Assembly (NCBI RefSeq): GCF_000384295.1
Contig: NZ_KB913037.1
Coordinates: 3,582,649 to 3,646,648, forward strand
Direction: 5' to 3'
From: Amycolatopsis balhimycina FH 1894
Lineage (GTDB): Bacteria > Actinomycetota > Actinomycetes > Mycobacteriales > Pseudonocardiaceae
Length of the DNA stretch: 64,000 bases
Positions 35,144 to 43,383 of this stretch are shown here, in pieces. Made by a program: the position numbers and the translations under genes. How positions within the stretch are numbered: the first letter of the stretch is position 1; each line of letters starts with the position of its first letter. The notes under the pieces were generated by a model. It made no database searches. It was given only the letters and a program-made list of their open reading frames with translations, and was not told the DNA's origin.

Positions 35144-36508
35144 ATGGCGATGATGCCCGTGACCGACTCGATGTTCCTCCTGGTCGAAACGCGCGAGCAT
35201 CCGATGCACGTGGGCGGGCTGCAGCTGTTCAAGAAACCCGACGGCGCCGGCCCGGAGTACCTGCGAGACATCCGCACTTCGCTGCTGGAGTCGGAGAACA
35301 TGCGCTCGGTGTTCCGGCGCCGCCCGGCCAGGCCGGTGAACACCATGGGCCACGTGGTCTGGGCGAACGACGCCGATCTCGAGCTCGACTACCACTTCCG
35401 GCACTCGGCGCTGCCGCGGCCGGGCCGTGTCCGCGAGCTGCTGGAGCTGACGTCACGCTGGCACAGCACCCTGCTCGACCGGCACCGGCCGCTCTGGGAG
35501 ACCCACCTCATCGAGGGCCTCGCCGACGGCCGGTTCGCCGTCTACACCAAGGTCCACCACGCGCTGATGGACGGCGTCTCGGCGCTGCGCCAGCTGCAGG
35601 GCACGCTCTCGGACGACCCCGCGGACCTGGATTGCCCGCCGTGGTGGGGCAGCCGGCGCAAGCCCGGCGAAGAACGCGCGAAGCGGCCGCGGTCGTTCCT
35701 GCAGACCGCGAGCAAGACGGCCAACCAGCTCGCGAGCCTGGCGCCGGCCGCGCTGAAGGTGGCGCGCGAGGCGTTCGGTGAACACACGCTAACGCTGCCG
35801 GGGCAGGCGCCGAAGACGATGCTCAACGTGCCGATCGGCGGCGCGCGGCGGTTCGCGGCGCAGTCGTGGTCGCTGGACCGCGTCCGGCAGGTGGCGACGG
35901 CCGCCGGGGTGTCGCGCAACGATGTCGTGCTCGCGATGTGTTCGGGTGCGCTGCGGGACTATCTCATCGAGCAGCGCGCGCTGCCGGACGCGCCGTTGAT
36001 CGCGATGGTGCCGGTGTCGCTGCGCCGCCAGAACGACCCCGGCGAGGCGGCGGGCAACAACATCGGCGCGCTGCTGTGCAACCTGGCCACCGACCTGCCG
36101 GACGCGGGCAAGCGGCTCGTCACGATCCACCAGTCGATGCGCAACGGCAAGCGGCTGTTCTCGGAGCTGACGCCGTTGCAGACGCTGTTGTTATCGGCCG
36201 TTAACGTCGCGCAGCTCGGCGTCTCCCCGATCCCGGGCGTCGTCAAGAACACCCGGCCGCCGTTCAACTTGGTGATCTCGAACGTGCCCGGCCCGCGCAA
36301 GCAGATGTACTGGAACGGCGCCCAGCTCGACGGCATCTACCCAGCGTCGGTGCTGCTCGACGGCCAGGCCGTGAACATCACGCTGACCAGCAACGGCGAC
36401 AACCTCGACTTCGGCGTCACCGGCTGCCGCCGCAGCGTCCCGCACCTGCAGCGGATCCTGACACACCTCGACACGGCCTTGGTGGAGCTCGAAGCCGCGG
36501 TGCGGTAG
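35144..36508 (+). CDS. Wax ester synthase/acyl-CoA:diacylglycerol acyltransferase (WS/DGAT)
   Basis: A 454-residue acyltransferase. It begins MPVTDSMFLLVETREHPMHVGGLQLF, carries the active-site HHALMDG at residues 138-144 and the later NVPGPRKQMYWNGAQL motif. It transfers acyl groups from acyl-CoA to alcohols or diacylglycerol to make storage wax esters or triacylglycerol, typical of actinomycetes. It contains a TTA codon within GTTATCGGCCGTTAAC at 36190-36205. It precedes the pqq genes but is separated from them by about 115 bp including a palindrome, so it is probably a separate unit. Confidence 0.92.
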   Translation: MAMMPVTDSMFLLVETREHPMHVGGLQLFKKPDGAGPEYLRDIRTSLLESENMRSVFRRRPARPVNTMGHVVWANDADLELDYHFRHSALPRPGRVRELLELTSRWHSTLLDRHRPLWETHLIEGLADGRFAVYTKVHHALMDGVSALRQLQGTLSDDPADLDCPPWWGSRRKPGEERAKRPRSFLQTASKTANQLASLAPAALKVAREAFGEHTLTLPGQAPKTMLNVPIGGARRFAAQSWSLDRVRQVATAAGVSRNDVVLAMCSGALRDYLIEQRALPDAPLIAMVPVSLRRQNDPGEAAGNNIGALLCNLATDLPDAGKRLVTIHQSMRNGKRLFSELTPLQTLLLSAVNVAQLGVSPIPGVVKNTRPPFNLVISNVPGPRKQMYWNGAQLDGIYPASVLLDGQAVNITLTSNGDNLDFGVTGCRRSVPHLQRILTHLDTALVELEAAVR

Positions 36509-36537
36509 CCCGCTCACCGACACTCCCGCTCCCCCAT

Positions 36538-36554
36538 CGGAAGGAATCTTTCCG
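36538..36554. promoter_or_regulatory. Palindrome upstream of pqqA
   Basis: CGGAAGGAATCTTTCCG is a 17-bp palindrome with one mismatched pair, about 70 bp before pqqA. It could be the operator of the pqq operon or the end of the WS/DGAT message. Confidence 0.4.
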
Positions 36555-36624
36555 AACTCGCTGGTCAGTCCGCTCCGCGCGCTCCTAGGGTGGCGACGAT
36601 CACCCCCGCAGAGAGGAGCAGGAC

Positions 36625-36711
36625 ATGCTCGAGGAGTGGACGACCCCCGACTTCGTCGAATACGAAACCCCCATGGAGGTCACCGCTTACGCGGCCCGCA
36701 TGGCGGACTGA
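36625..36711 (+). CDS. pqqA: PQQ precursor peptide
   Basis: 28 codons after AGAGAGGAGCAGGAC, ending 3 bp before pqqC. The product begins MLEEWTTPDFVEYETP and has PMEVTAY near its end, matching the conserved GMEVTSY segment of PqqA. The Glu and Tyr three residues apart (E18 and Y22) are the pair joined by PqqE to build the quinone. The gene is too short for most automatic gene finders, but order and motif leave little doubt. Confidence 0.92.
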   Translation: MLEEWTTPDFVEYETPMEVTAYAARMAD

Positions 36712-36714
36712 AGG

Positions 36715-37404
36715 ATGCCGGTCGAGCCACTTCCGGAAAGCGCATTCATCGACGAGCTGCGCGGACTCTCCGGCCGGTACTGGGGAACGCACCCGTTCCA
36801 CCGCCGGCTGCACGCGGGCGAACTCGACGAGCGCGGGCTGCGGATCTGGGCGGCGAACCGCTGGTACTACCAGTGCGTGCTGCCGCAGAAGGACGCGGCG
36901 ATCATCAGCAACTGCCCGCTGCCGGAGATCCGCCGCCAGTGGCTCGACCGGATCGTCTACCACGACGGCGCGAGCGCCGGCACCGGCGGGATCGAACGCT
37001 GGCTGCGGCTCTGCACGGCGGCCGGCCTGGACCGGGACGAGGTTCTCGACGAACGGCACGTCGTGCCCGGCGTCCGGTTCGCCGTCGACGCGTACGTGAC
37101 TTTCGCGCGCACGAGACCGTGGTGGGAAGCCGTCGCCTCGGGACTGACCGAAATGTTCGCCGGGCACCTGATGCAGCAGCGCGTCGCGGACATGCTCGCG
37201 CACTACTCCTGGATCTCGCGCGAAGACCTCGCCTACTTCACCAACCGCATCGACAAGGTTTCCGGCGAAGGCAAGGACACCCTCGACATCGTCGTCCGCC
37301 ACTGCGTCACGCGCGAACAGCAGGACCGCGCGATCGCGGCGTTGTCGTTCAAGTGCGACGTGCTGTGGTCGATGCTGGACGCGATCGAACGGGCGGCCGC
37401 GTGA
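36715..37404 (+). CDS. pqqC: Pyrroloquinoline-quinone synthase PqqC
   Basis: A 229-residue cofactorless oxidase that performs the last ring closure and eight-electron oxidation to PQQ. It shows HPFHRRLHAGELDERGLRIWAANRWYYQ, LPQKDAAIISNCPLPEIRRQWLDRIVYHDG and HVVPGVRFAVDAYV, with the active-site His and Tyr residues of the family. Length is usual (about 230-250). Its stop overlaps the pqqD start by 4 bp. Confidence 0.96.
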   Translation: MPVEPLPESAFIDELRGLSGRYWGTHPFHRRLHAGELDERGLRIWAANRWYYQCVLPQKDAAIISNCPLPEIRRQWLDRIVYHDGASAGTGGIERWLRLCTAAGLDRDEVLDERHVVPGVRFAVDAYVTFARTRPWWEAVASGLTEMFAGHLMQQRVADMLAHYSWISREDLAYFTNRIDKVSGEGKDTLDIVVRHCVTREQQDRAIAALSFKCDVLWSMLDAIERAAA

Positions 37405-37667
37405 TCACCGCCGACTCGGTCCCGCAGCTCCGGCGAGGTGTCCGATTGTCCTTCGACCACGTCCGGGAGACGCACGTGCTGCTGTTCCCCGAAGGCGTCC
37501 TGGTGCCGAACCCGACAGCGGCTGCAGTGCTCGAACTCTGCGACGGCGCCCGGTCCGTCACCGAAATCACGACGGCGCTTTCGCAGCGCTACTCCGGCGT
37601 GGTCGCGCAGGACGTCGTTTCCGTGCTGACGCGGCTGGGCGAACGGCGGGTCGTCGCATGGACGTGA
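37401..37667 (+). CDS. pqqD: PQQ peptide chaperone PqqD
   Basis: An 88-residue small winged-helix-like protein that binds the PqqA peptide and presents it to PqqE. Visible features are PQLRRGVRLSFDHVRETHVLLFPEGVLVPNPTAAAVLELCDG and a C-terminal helical half. GTG at 37401 overlaps pqqC by 4 bp, and the end overlaps pqqE by 10 bp, so the three are tightly coupled. Confidence 0.93.
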   Translation: MITADSVPQLRRGVRLSFDHVRETHVLLFPEGVLVPNPTAAAVLELCDGARSVTEITTALSQRYSGVVAQDVVSVLTRLGERRVVAWT

Positions 37668-38722
37668 GCCCGCCGCTCGGCCTGCTGGCCGAGCTGACCC
37701 ACCGCTGTCCGCTGCACTGTCCTTATTGCTCCAACCCGGTGGAACTGACCACCCGCGACGCCGAGCTGTCCACGGCGGACTGGCTGTCGGTGCTGTCCCA
37801 GGCCCGCGAACTGGGCGTGCTGCAGGTGCACATGTCCGGCGGTGAGCCACTGGCCCGGCCGGACCTGCCCGAGCTGGTCGCGCACGCGAGCGGGCTCGGC
37901 TGCTACGTCAACCTGGTCACCTCGGGGCTCGGCCTGACGTCGTCGCGGCTCGACGACCTCGTCGAGCGCGGGCTGGCGCACGTCCAGCTGTCGGCGCAGG
38001 GCGCGACGCGCGAGCGCGCCGACCTGCTGGCCGGCGCCAAGGCGTTCGACCGGAAGCTCGCCGCGGCTTCCTTGGTGAAGTCGTCCGGGCTACCGCTGTC
38101 GCTGAACGTGGTACTGCACCGGCGCAACCACGACCAGCTCGCCGGGATCATCGAACTGGCCGAGCGGATGGGTGCCGACCGGCTGGAACTGGCGAACACG
38201 CAATACTACGGCTGGGCGCTGCGCAACCGGGACGCGCTGATGCCGACTCCGGCGCAGCTCGCCGCGGCCGAGCCGGTGGTCCGCGCGGCTGTTGCCCGTT
38301 TGCGGGGCACGATGGAGATCGTCTACGTCGTCGCCGACTACTACGAGCCGTACCCGAAGCCGTGCATGTACGGGTGGGGAGCGCGGCAGCTGACCGTGGC
38401 GCCGGACGGCACGGTGCTACCGTGCCCGGCCGCATCGGCGATCTCGACGTTGTCGCTTTCGTCCGTGCGGGACACGCCTTTGTCCGAGATCTGGTACCGC
38501 TCCTCGTCGTTCAACGCCTACCGCGGTGAGGAGTGGATGACCGAGCCCTGCCGCACGTGCGACCGCCGCGGGCTCGACTTCGGCGGCTGCCGCTGCCAGG
38601 CGTTCCTGCTCACCGGCGACGCCGCGGCGACCGACCCGGTGTGCTCGCGGTCGCCGCGGCGCGGCGTCGTCGACCTGGTGCTCGCCCGTCCTCCGGCTAC
38701 CGACCTGGTCATGCGCCGGTGA
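37658..38722 (+). CDS. pqqE: PqqA peptide cyclase, radical SAM enzyme PqqE
   Basis: A 354-residue radical SAM/SPASM enzyme that links Glu and Tyr of PqqA. The [4Fe-4S] motif is C17-C21-C24 in RCPLHCPYCSNP. GGEP appears as MSGGEPLARPDL. The SPASM region has CMYGWGARQ, PCPAA, EPCRTCDRRGLDFGGCRCQAF and a final VCSRSP, with the cysteines for auxiliary clusters. Its stop overlaps pqqB by 4 bp. Confidence 0.96.
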   Translation: MDVSPPLGLLAELTHRCPLHCPYCSNPVELTTRDAELSTADWLSVLSQARELGVLQVHMSGGEPLARPDLPELVAHASGLGCYVNLVTSGLGLTSSRLDDLVERGLAHVQLSAQGATRERADLLAGAKAFDRKLAAASLVKSSGLPLSLNVVLHRRNHDQLAGIIELAERMGADRLELANTQYYGWALRNRDALMPTPAQLAAAEPVVRAAVARLRGTMEIVYVVADYYEPYPKPCMYGWGARQLTVAPDGTVLPCPAASAISTLSLSSVRDTPLSEIWYRSSSFNAYRGEEWMTEPCRTCDRRGLDFGGCRCQAFLLTGDAAATDPVCSRSPRRGVVDLVLARPPATDLVMRR

Positions 38723-39552
38723 AGGTGATCCTGCTCGGCACCGCGGCGGGCGGCGGGTGTCCCCAGTGGAACTGCGCGTGCCGCCTCTGTGTTTCCGGGC
38801 TGGTGCCACGCTCGCAGGACTGCGTCGCGATCAGCGCGGACGGCGCGAGCTGGTACCTGCTCAACTGCTCGCCGGACATCCGGGCCCAGATCCTCGGGAC
38901 GCCGGAGCTGCGGGCCGGGCCGGGACCGCGCGAGATCCCGCTGCGGGGTGTGCTGCTCACCGACGCCGAGCTCGACCACTCGCTGGGCCTGCTGATGCTG
39001 CGCGAAGCGGGTGGGCTCCCGGTGTGGGCGCCGGAGCCGGTGCTGTCCGCGCTGTCTCCGTTTCGCGCCATCGTCGACGGCTACGGCGGCTGGAGCTGGT
39101 TATCCGCCGTTAACATCCCCGGGTTGCGCGTCGACGTGCTGCCGGTCAGCGACAAGCGACCGAAGTACGTCTCGGCCGCGCAGGACGGGCCCTGGGTGGT
39201 CGCCTACCGGATCGAGGACCGTGCGACCGGCGGCGTGCTGGTGTACGCACCCTGCCTTCGTAGCTGGCCTGCCGGATTCGACGCCTTCGTCTCGGGTGCG
39301 GATCTCGTGCTGCTGGACGGGACGTTCTTCGCATCGGACGAGATGGCCGGCGTCGGCGGACCGGACCAGCTCGCGATGGGGCACCTGCCGATCACGGCGA
39401 GCCTGGCCCGGATCGCCGGGCGGCAAGGGCGCTGGGCGTTCACGCACCTCAACAACACGAACCCGGTGCTGGACCCGGCGTCCCCCGAGCACGCGGCCGT
39501 GCTCGCCGCCGGGGCCACGTTGCCGGCGGATGGCACGTCGTACGTGCTTTAG
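38719..39552 (+). CDS. pqqB: PQQ biosynthesis protein PqqB (metallo-beta-lactamase fold)
   Basis: A 277-residue protein beginning VKVILLGTAAGGGCPQWNCACRLC, with LTDAELDHSLGLLMLRE and MGHLPITASLARIAG as family segments. PqqB hydroxylates the cross-linked Glu-Tyr intermediate before PqqC acts. A TTA codon lies in GTTATCCGCCGTTAAC (39099-39114). No pqqF-type protease is in this cluster, so the peptide must be trimmed by another protease. No PQQ-dependent dehydrogenase lies in the window. Confidence 0.95.
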   Translation: MKVILLGTAAGGGCPQWNCACRLCVSGLVPRSQDCVAISADGASWYLLNCSPDIRAQILGTPELRAGPGPREIPLRGVLLTDAELDHSLGLLMLREAGGLPVWAPEPVLSALSPFRAIVDGYGGWSWLSAVNIPGLRVDVLPVSDKRPKYVSAAQDGPWVVAYRIEDRATGGVLVYAPCLRSWPAGFDAFVSGADLVLLDGTFFASDEMAGVGGPDQLAMGHLPITASLARIAGRQGRWAFTHLNNTNPVLDPASPEHAAVLAAGATLPADGTSYVL

Positions 39553-39606
39553 CCGGCGGACCATGACCCCCAAATAACCCTTTGACAGTGGTGGCAGACT
39601 CGAAAC

Positions 39607-40137
39607 ATGCCCCACGACCACCTCCGGGTCCTGGCCCACCCGCTCCGCCTGCGGATCCTGTCGCTGCTCACAGGCACCCCGCTGAGCGCGGCCGAGGCGG
39701 CGCGCGAACTCGGCGAAACCCAGGCGAACATCAGCTACCACGTCCGCCGGCTGCACGACGCAGGCCTGCTGGAGGTGGCGGAGGAAGTCCACATCCGCGG
39801 CGGCCGGGCGAAGCGCTACCGCCACGATCCGCACTCCGGCAAGCGCTTGACCAGCCGCGACCCGGCGGAGGAGCAGCTACTGACGAAGGCGATCGCGGAC
39901 GAGCTGCTCCGCCGGGCCGGGCAGCGCGCCTCGGACCGCCCGGCTTCACTGACCGACGCGGAGTTGTGGGTGGACCCGGAGGTGTGGTCGCGGCTGCTGA
40001 AGCAGGCGACAGCGCTGAGCCAGGAACTCCACGACGCGGCGCAGCCCCCGAGGTCTCCGGGGACCGTGCGAGTCAGCGCGAGTGTGGCGCTGTTCGAACT
40101 CACCGCTCCCGCGGGCCGAGATGAGGATCCGGCGTGA
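39607..40137 (+). CDS. ArsR-like winged-helix regulator
   Basis: A 176-residue protein. The N-terminal HTH is LRVLAHPLRLRILSLLTGTPLSAAEAARELGETQANISYHVRRLHDAGLLEVAEEVHIRGGRAKRYR, and the C-terminal part is less conserved. It lies about 100 bp upstream of an MFS exporter in the same direction, and this HTH-exporter pairing is common for drug-responsive control. No metal-binding Cys pair is visible, so it is probably not a metal sensor. Confidence 0.85.
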   Translation: MPHDHLRVLAHPLRLRILSLLTGTPLSAAEAARELGETQANISYHVRRLHDAGLLEVAEEVHIRGGRAKRYRHDPHSGKRLTSRDPAEEQLLTKAIADELLRRAGQRASDRPASLTDAELWVDPEVWSRLLKQATALSQELHDAAQPPRSPGTVRVSASVALFELTAPAGRDEDPA

Positions 40138-40237
40138 GTTTCCCGGACTTGCGTCCCGCTCACGCGGCCCCTGCCTCGCCTGCCATTCCCGCACGGCCCC
40201 GACGTCCCGACTGCCCCGTCCGATCGGAGGAGCTTCC

Positions 40238-41470
40238 GTGACCTCGCCCCTGCTCGCCCCGCTGCGGGAAGCGCGGTTCCGCGCCCTCGTCACCGGGCGG
40301 ACGTTCGCCGACTTCGCCAATGCCGTCGCGCCGTTCGCGCTCGCGTTCGCCGTGGTGGACCTCACCGGTTCGGCCGTCGACCTCGGCGTCGTCGTCGGGG
40401 CGCGGTCGCTCGCCAACGTGCTTTTCGTCCTGTTCGGCGGCATGCTGGCCGACCGGCTGCCGCGATCGGTGATCCTGCAGGGCACCGCAACCGCCGCCGC
40501 TCTCACGCAGGCGGCCATCGCCGCGAGCGTCCTGTGGGGATTCGCGTCCGTCCCGCTGCTGATCGGGCTCAGCCTGGTCAACGGGGCCGTCTCGGCGATC
40601 TCGCTGCCCGCCGCCGCTTCGCTCACGCCGCTGACCGTGCCCGGACCGCTGCTCGCCCAGGCGAACGCGCTGGTCCGGCTGCTGTCGAACGCCGGCCGCA
40701 TCGCCGGCGCCGGGCTGGCCGGGGTCCTCGTCACCTTCGCCGGTTCGGGCTGGGCACTCGCCGGGGACGCCGTACTGTTCCTCGCCGCCGCGCTGACGTA
40801 CAGCCGGATCCGGCTGCCGCGCGGCGAACGGCTCCCCAGCCGCCGTCCGCTCGCCGAGCTCGGCGAAGGCTGGCGCGAGTTCCGCGCCCGGTCCTGGGTG
40901 TGGCTGGTGGTACTGCAGTTCATGATCGTCAACGCGGTCAACGCGGGCGCGTTGCTGGTGATTGGCCCGCTGGTCGCCGACGACACCTTCGGCCGCACCG
41001 GCTGGGGCCTCGCGCTGGCCGTGCAGACGGCCGGGTCCCTGGTCGGCGGCGTCATCGCCGCGCACTGGCAACCACGGCGGATCCTGCTGGTCGGGGTCGC
41101 GCTGGTCATGGCCGACGCGCTGCCGATGCTGGCCCTCGGCGAAACACCGTATCTGCTGCCGCTGCTGGCGGCGATGTTCCTTTCGGGCGTGACGATCGAG
41201 CAGTTCGCCGTCGCGTGGGACGTGTCGCTGCAGGAGCACATCCCGCCGGACAAGCTCGCCCGCGTCTACTCCTACGACATGCTCGGCTCGTTCCTCGCGA
41301 TGCCGCTCGGCCAGATCACCGCCGGTCCCCTGGCGGAGCATGCCGGCCGCGAGGCGACACTGCTCGGAGGCGCGGCACTGATCGTCGGCGCGACCGCGCT
41401 CGTGTTGTGCAGCCGTCAGGTGCGAACCCTGGTCCGGCGCGCGCCGGTCAGCCCGGGCGCACCAGGATGA
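40238..41470 (+). CDS. MFS transporter (EntS-like, MFS_3)
   Basis: A 410-residue protein with about 12 membrane helices. It starts SPLLAPLREARFRALVTGRTFADFANAVAPFALAF and has the loop motif FGGMLADRLPRSVI between helices 2 and 3. Similar proteins export siderophores or drugs. The GTG at 40238 follows CGGAGGAG; the frame runs on upstream without family similarity. The 3' end overlaps the convergent MaoC gene by 23 bp. Confidence 0.87.
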   Translation: MTSPLLAPLREARFRALVTGRTFADFANAVAPFALAFAVVDLTGSAVDLGVVVGARSLANVLFVLFGGMLADRLPRSVILQGTATAAALTQAAIAASVLWGFASVPLLIGLSLVNGAVSAISLPAAASLTPLTVPGPLLAQANALVRLLSNAGRIAGAGLAGVLVTFAGSGWALAGDAVLFLAAALTYSRIRLPRGERLPSRRPLAELGEGWREFRARSWVWLVVLQFMIVNAVNAGALLVIGPLVADDTFGRTGWGLALAVQTAGSLVGGVIAAHWQPRRILLVGVALVMADALPMLALGETPYLLPLLAAMFLSGVTIEQFAVAWDVSLQEHIPPDKLARVYSYDMLGSFLAMPLGQITAGPLAEHAGREATLLGGAALIVGATALVLCSRQVRTLVRRAPVSPGAPG

Positions 41471-41897
41471 GGTTCAGCAGGCTCGCGCTGAACACGATGT
41501 CGCCGCCGCCGTCGACGAGCTCGACGCGGGTGCGCACCAGCCCCCGGTCGGGTTTCGAACGGGAGCGCCGCGCCTCGGTCACGGTGGCCCGCAGCCGCAG
41601 CACGACGCCCGGACGCACCGGACGCGGCCAGCGCAGCTCGTCGACGCCCGGGCTGCCCAGACTGGACACAGTGGACAGATAGTGGTCCGCGTACAGCCGC
41701 ATCATCAGGCTCGCGGTGTGCCAGCCGCTGGCGATCAGCCCGCCGAACGGGCCACCCGCCGCCGCGGCCGGATCGGCGTGGAAGTCCTGCGGGTCGTAGC
41801 GCCGGGCGAACTCGACGATCTCGGCCTCGGTCACCGCGACACTGCCGCACTCGTAGGTGACGCCCGGGACATAGTCCTCGAAGTAGCGATCAGTCAC
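41448..41897 (-). CDS. MaoC-like (R)-hydratase domain protein
   Basis: A 149-residue hot-dog-fold protein. The hydratase signature YFEDYVPGVTYECGSVAVTEAEIVEFARRYDPQDFHAD carries the catalytic Asp and His, and GGLIASGWHTASLMMRL follows. Such proteins hydrate enoyl-CoA or act as thioesterase-like partners. It starts at GTG 41897 and lies between two regulators; the substrate is unknown. Confidence 0.87.
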   Translation of the reverse strand: MTDRYFEDYVPGVTYECGSVAVTEAEIVEFARRYDPQDFHADPAAAAGGPFGGLIASGWHTASLMMRLYADHYLSTVSSLGSPGVDELRWPRPVRPGVVLRLRATVTEARRSRSKPDRGLVRTRVELVDGGGDIVFSASLLNLILVRPG

Positions 41898-41961
41898 GGC
41901 CGCAGGGTGCCACAGGAATGGTTCGATCCGGAGCGAACTGTTCCGAGGCTACGCTGACGCG

Positions 41962-42639
41962 ATGCCCGCTGAGCCCGACATAGCGTCGGTCGCCCAGGCC
42001 ATCGGCGAGCCGGCACGAGCGGCCATGTTGCTGCAGCTGATGGACGGCGACGCGCACACCGCCCGGAAGTTGGCGGCGGTCGCCGGGATCGCGCCGTCGA
42101 CGGCGAGTTCCCACTTGCGCCGCCTACGCGAATCGGGTCTGGTCCAGGTGGCCGAAGCGGGCCGACAACGCCTCCACAGGCTCGCCGGCCCGGAGGTGGC
42201 CCAGCTGGTGGAGACCTTGGCGGCACTCGCCCCACCCCGGCTGCCGGAACGGCTCCAGCCCGACCCACCCGCCGGACCGCTGCTACGCGCCCGCGCGTGT
42301 TACGGCCACCTGGCCGGGCAGCTGGGCATCGACATCGCCATGGCGCTGCGCGAGGACGGAGTCATCGGCGACCTGGCGCCGGGTGAGACGGGCGTGCTGC
42401 ACAGTTTCGACCACCCACTGCTGGTGGCGCTGGGCATCAGCGAGCTGCCGGACGCGGGACCGGCCGTGCGCGGGTGCCTGGACTGGTCCCACAGGACTGT
42501 GCACCTCGCGGGAGCGCTGGGGACAGCACTGCTGACGGCACTGCTCGGCGCGGGCTGGGTGCGCCGCCGCCCAGGTGGAAGAGTCCTGCGCATCACCGAA
42601 ACCGGACGACGCCGGCTGGGCGAACTCGGCCTCGTCTAA
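41962..42639 (+). CDS. ArsR-family winged-helix regulator with C-terminal extension
   Basis: A 225-residue protein. The HTH is SVAQAIGEPARAAMLLQLMDGDAHTARKLAAVAGIAPSTASSHLRRLRESGLVQVAEAGRQRLHRLAGPEVAQLVETLAAL. It then has an additional domain of about 120 residues with RACYGHLAGQLGIDIAMALREDGVI, seen in many actinobacterial ArsR-like proteins. It is divergent from the MaoC gene with 64 bp between starts and may control it. Confidence 0.86.
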   Translation: MPAEPDIASVAQAIGEPARAAMLLQLMDGDAHTARKLAAVAGIAPSTASSHLRRLRESGLVQVAEAGRQRLHRLAGPEVAQLVETLAALAPPRLPERLQPDPPAGPLLRARACYGHLAGQLGIDIAMALREDGVIGDLAPGETGVLHSFDHPLLVALGISELPDAGPAVRGCLDWSHRTVHLAGALGTALLTALLGAGWVRRRPGGRVLRITETGRRRLGELGLV

Positions 42640-43067
42640 GGCTTGGTCTCGGACTGGGGCCTGGACCTTTGGTCTCGGACACGGTCTTGGTCTCGGCTGA
42701 CCGCAGCGTTGTCCACAGACCTGCCCGAATGTGGACAACTCCAGCACTGAGCCGTCTGAAAGCCAGGATCGTCGGGACCCGCCGATAGACTGTCCCGGGG
42801 GCCAACCCCCGGGACAGGGTGGGCCGTGCCCGCCCGGCCTGACCAGGCTTCCCTGCAAAGCCTGCCCGGCGCGGCCTCTTCGGCTTGACCTGCCCTGCGC
42901 GGCCTGCCCCTTCCGGGGCCGAGCTCCGTCGTGAGCAGCCTCCCCGGCGCGCCTGCCGCCCGGTCCCACCTGCGCAACCTCCCGGCGCGCCTGCCCGACG
43001 TGGCCCGGCCTCACGTGCAGCCTGCTTTCCACGCCGAGCGCATTGCCGCTACCGGACCACGCGTTCT
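42640..43067. other. Gene-free 428-bp gap with paired DnaA boxes and a hairpin
   Basis: No convincing gene. Two perfect DnaA boxes face each other: TTGTCCACA at 42709-42717 and its complement TGTGGACAA at 42730-42738, 12 bp apart. At 42791-42818 CTGTCCCGGGGG and CCCCCGGGACAG pair perfectly over 12 bp around CCAA, a strong terminator-like stem. Before the boxes, GGTCTCGGAC is repeated irregularly. The remainder is a Pro/Cys-codon-rich stretch with no recognisable product. Confidence 0.7.
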
Positions 43068-43325
43068 CTACCGGCCGACGCGGGGTCCTGACGTCAGGTC
43101 ACTGTGGCCGTCGAGGCGCCACCAGTTCTCCAGCGTCTCGCGCAGCGCCTTCAACAGCTCGCCGCCCGTTTCCAGGGGGACCAGCGCCGCCTTGCCATCG
43201 TCCACCCTCAGGGCCGCGGCCAGCCGGTCGCCCTGCTCGACCAGGCCGACCACCACCCGGGTCGGTTTGCCGGTGACGTCGACGGTCGGGATGGCTCGTT
43301 CGTAGCGCCAGCCTTGAGCGTTCAC
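43068..43325 (-). CDS. Small protein of unknown function
   Basis: An 85-residue frame from GTG 43325 with good third-position GC and a plausible fold. NAQGWRYERAIPTVDVTGKP leads into VVVGLVEQGDRLAAAL and a closing helix with LLKALRETLENWWRLDG. It lies 58 bp after the amidase stop in the same direction, and could be the last gene of that unit. I do not recognise the family. Confidence 0.55.
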   Translation of the reverse strand: MNAQGWRYERAIPTVDVTGKPTRVVVGLVEQGDRLAAALRVDDGKAALVPLETGGELLKALRETLENWWRLDGHSDLTSGPRVGR

Positions 43326-43383
43326 CCGGCCGACAGTGGCACAGCTTCCGTCGCCGCGGACCGGGTTTCACCCTCAAGTGTGG

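Noticed and set aside
36625..39552. Mycofactocin cluster
   Set aside because: PqqC and PqqB are present and the precursor has the PqqA Glu-xxx-Tyr arrangement, so this is PQQ rather than mycofactocin synthesis.
42885..43305. Several overlapping Arg/Pro-rich frames in the gap before the small gene
   Set aside because: Composition is that of random GC-rich DNA and frames conflict with one another.
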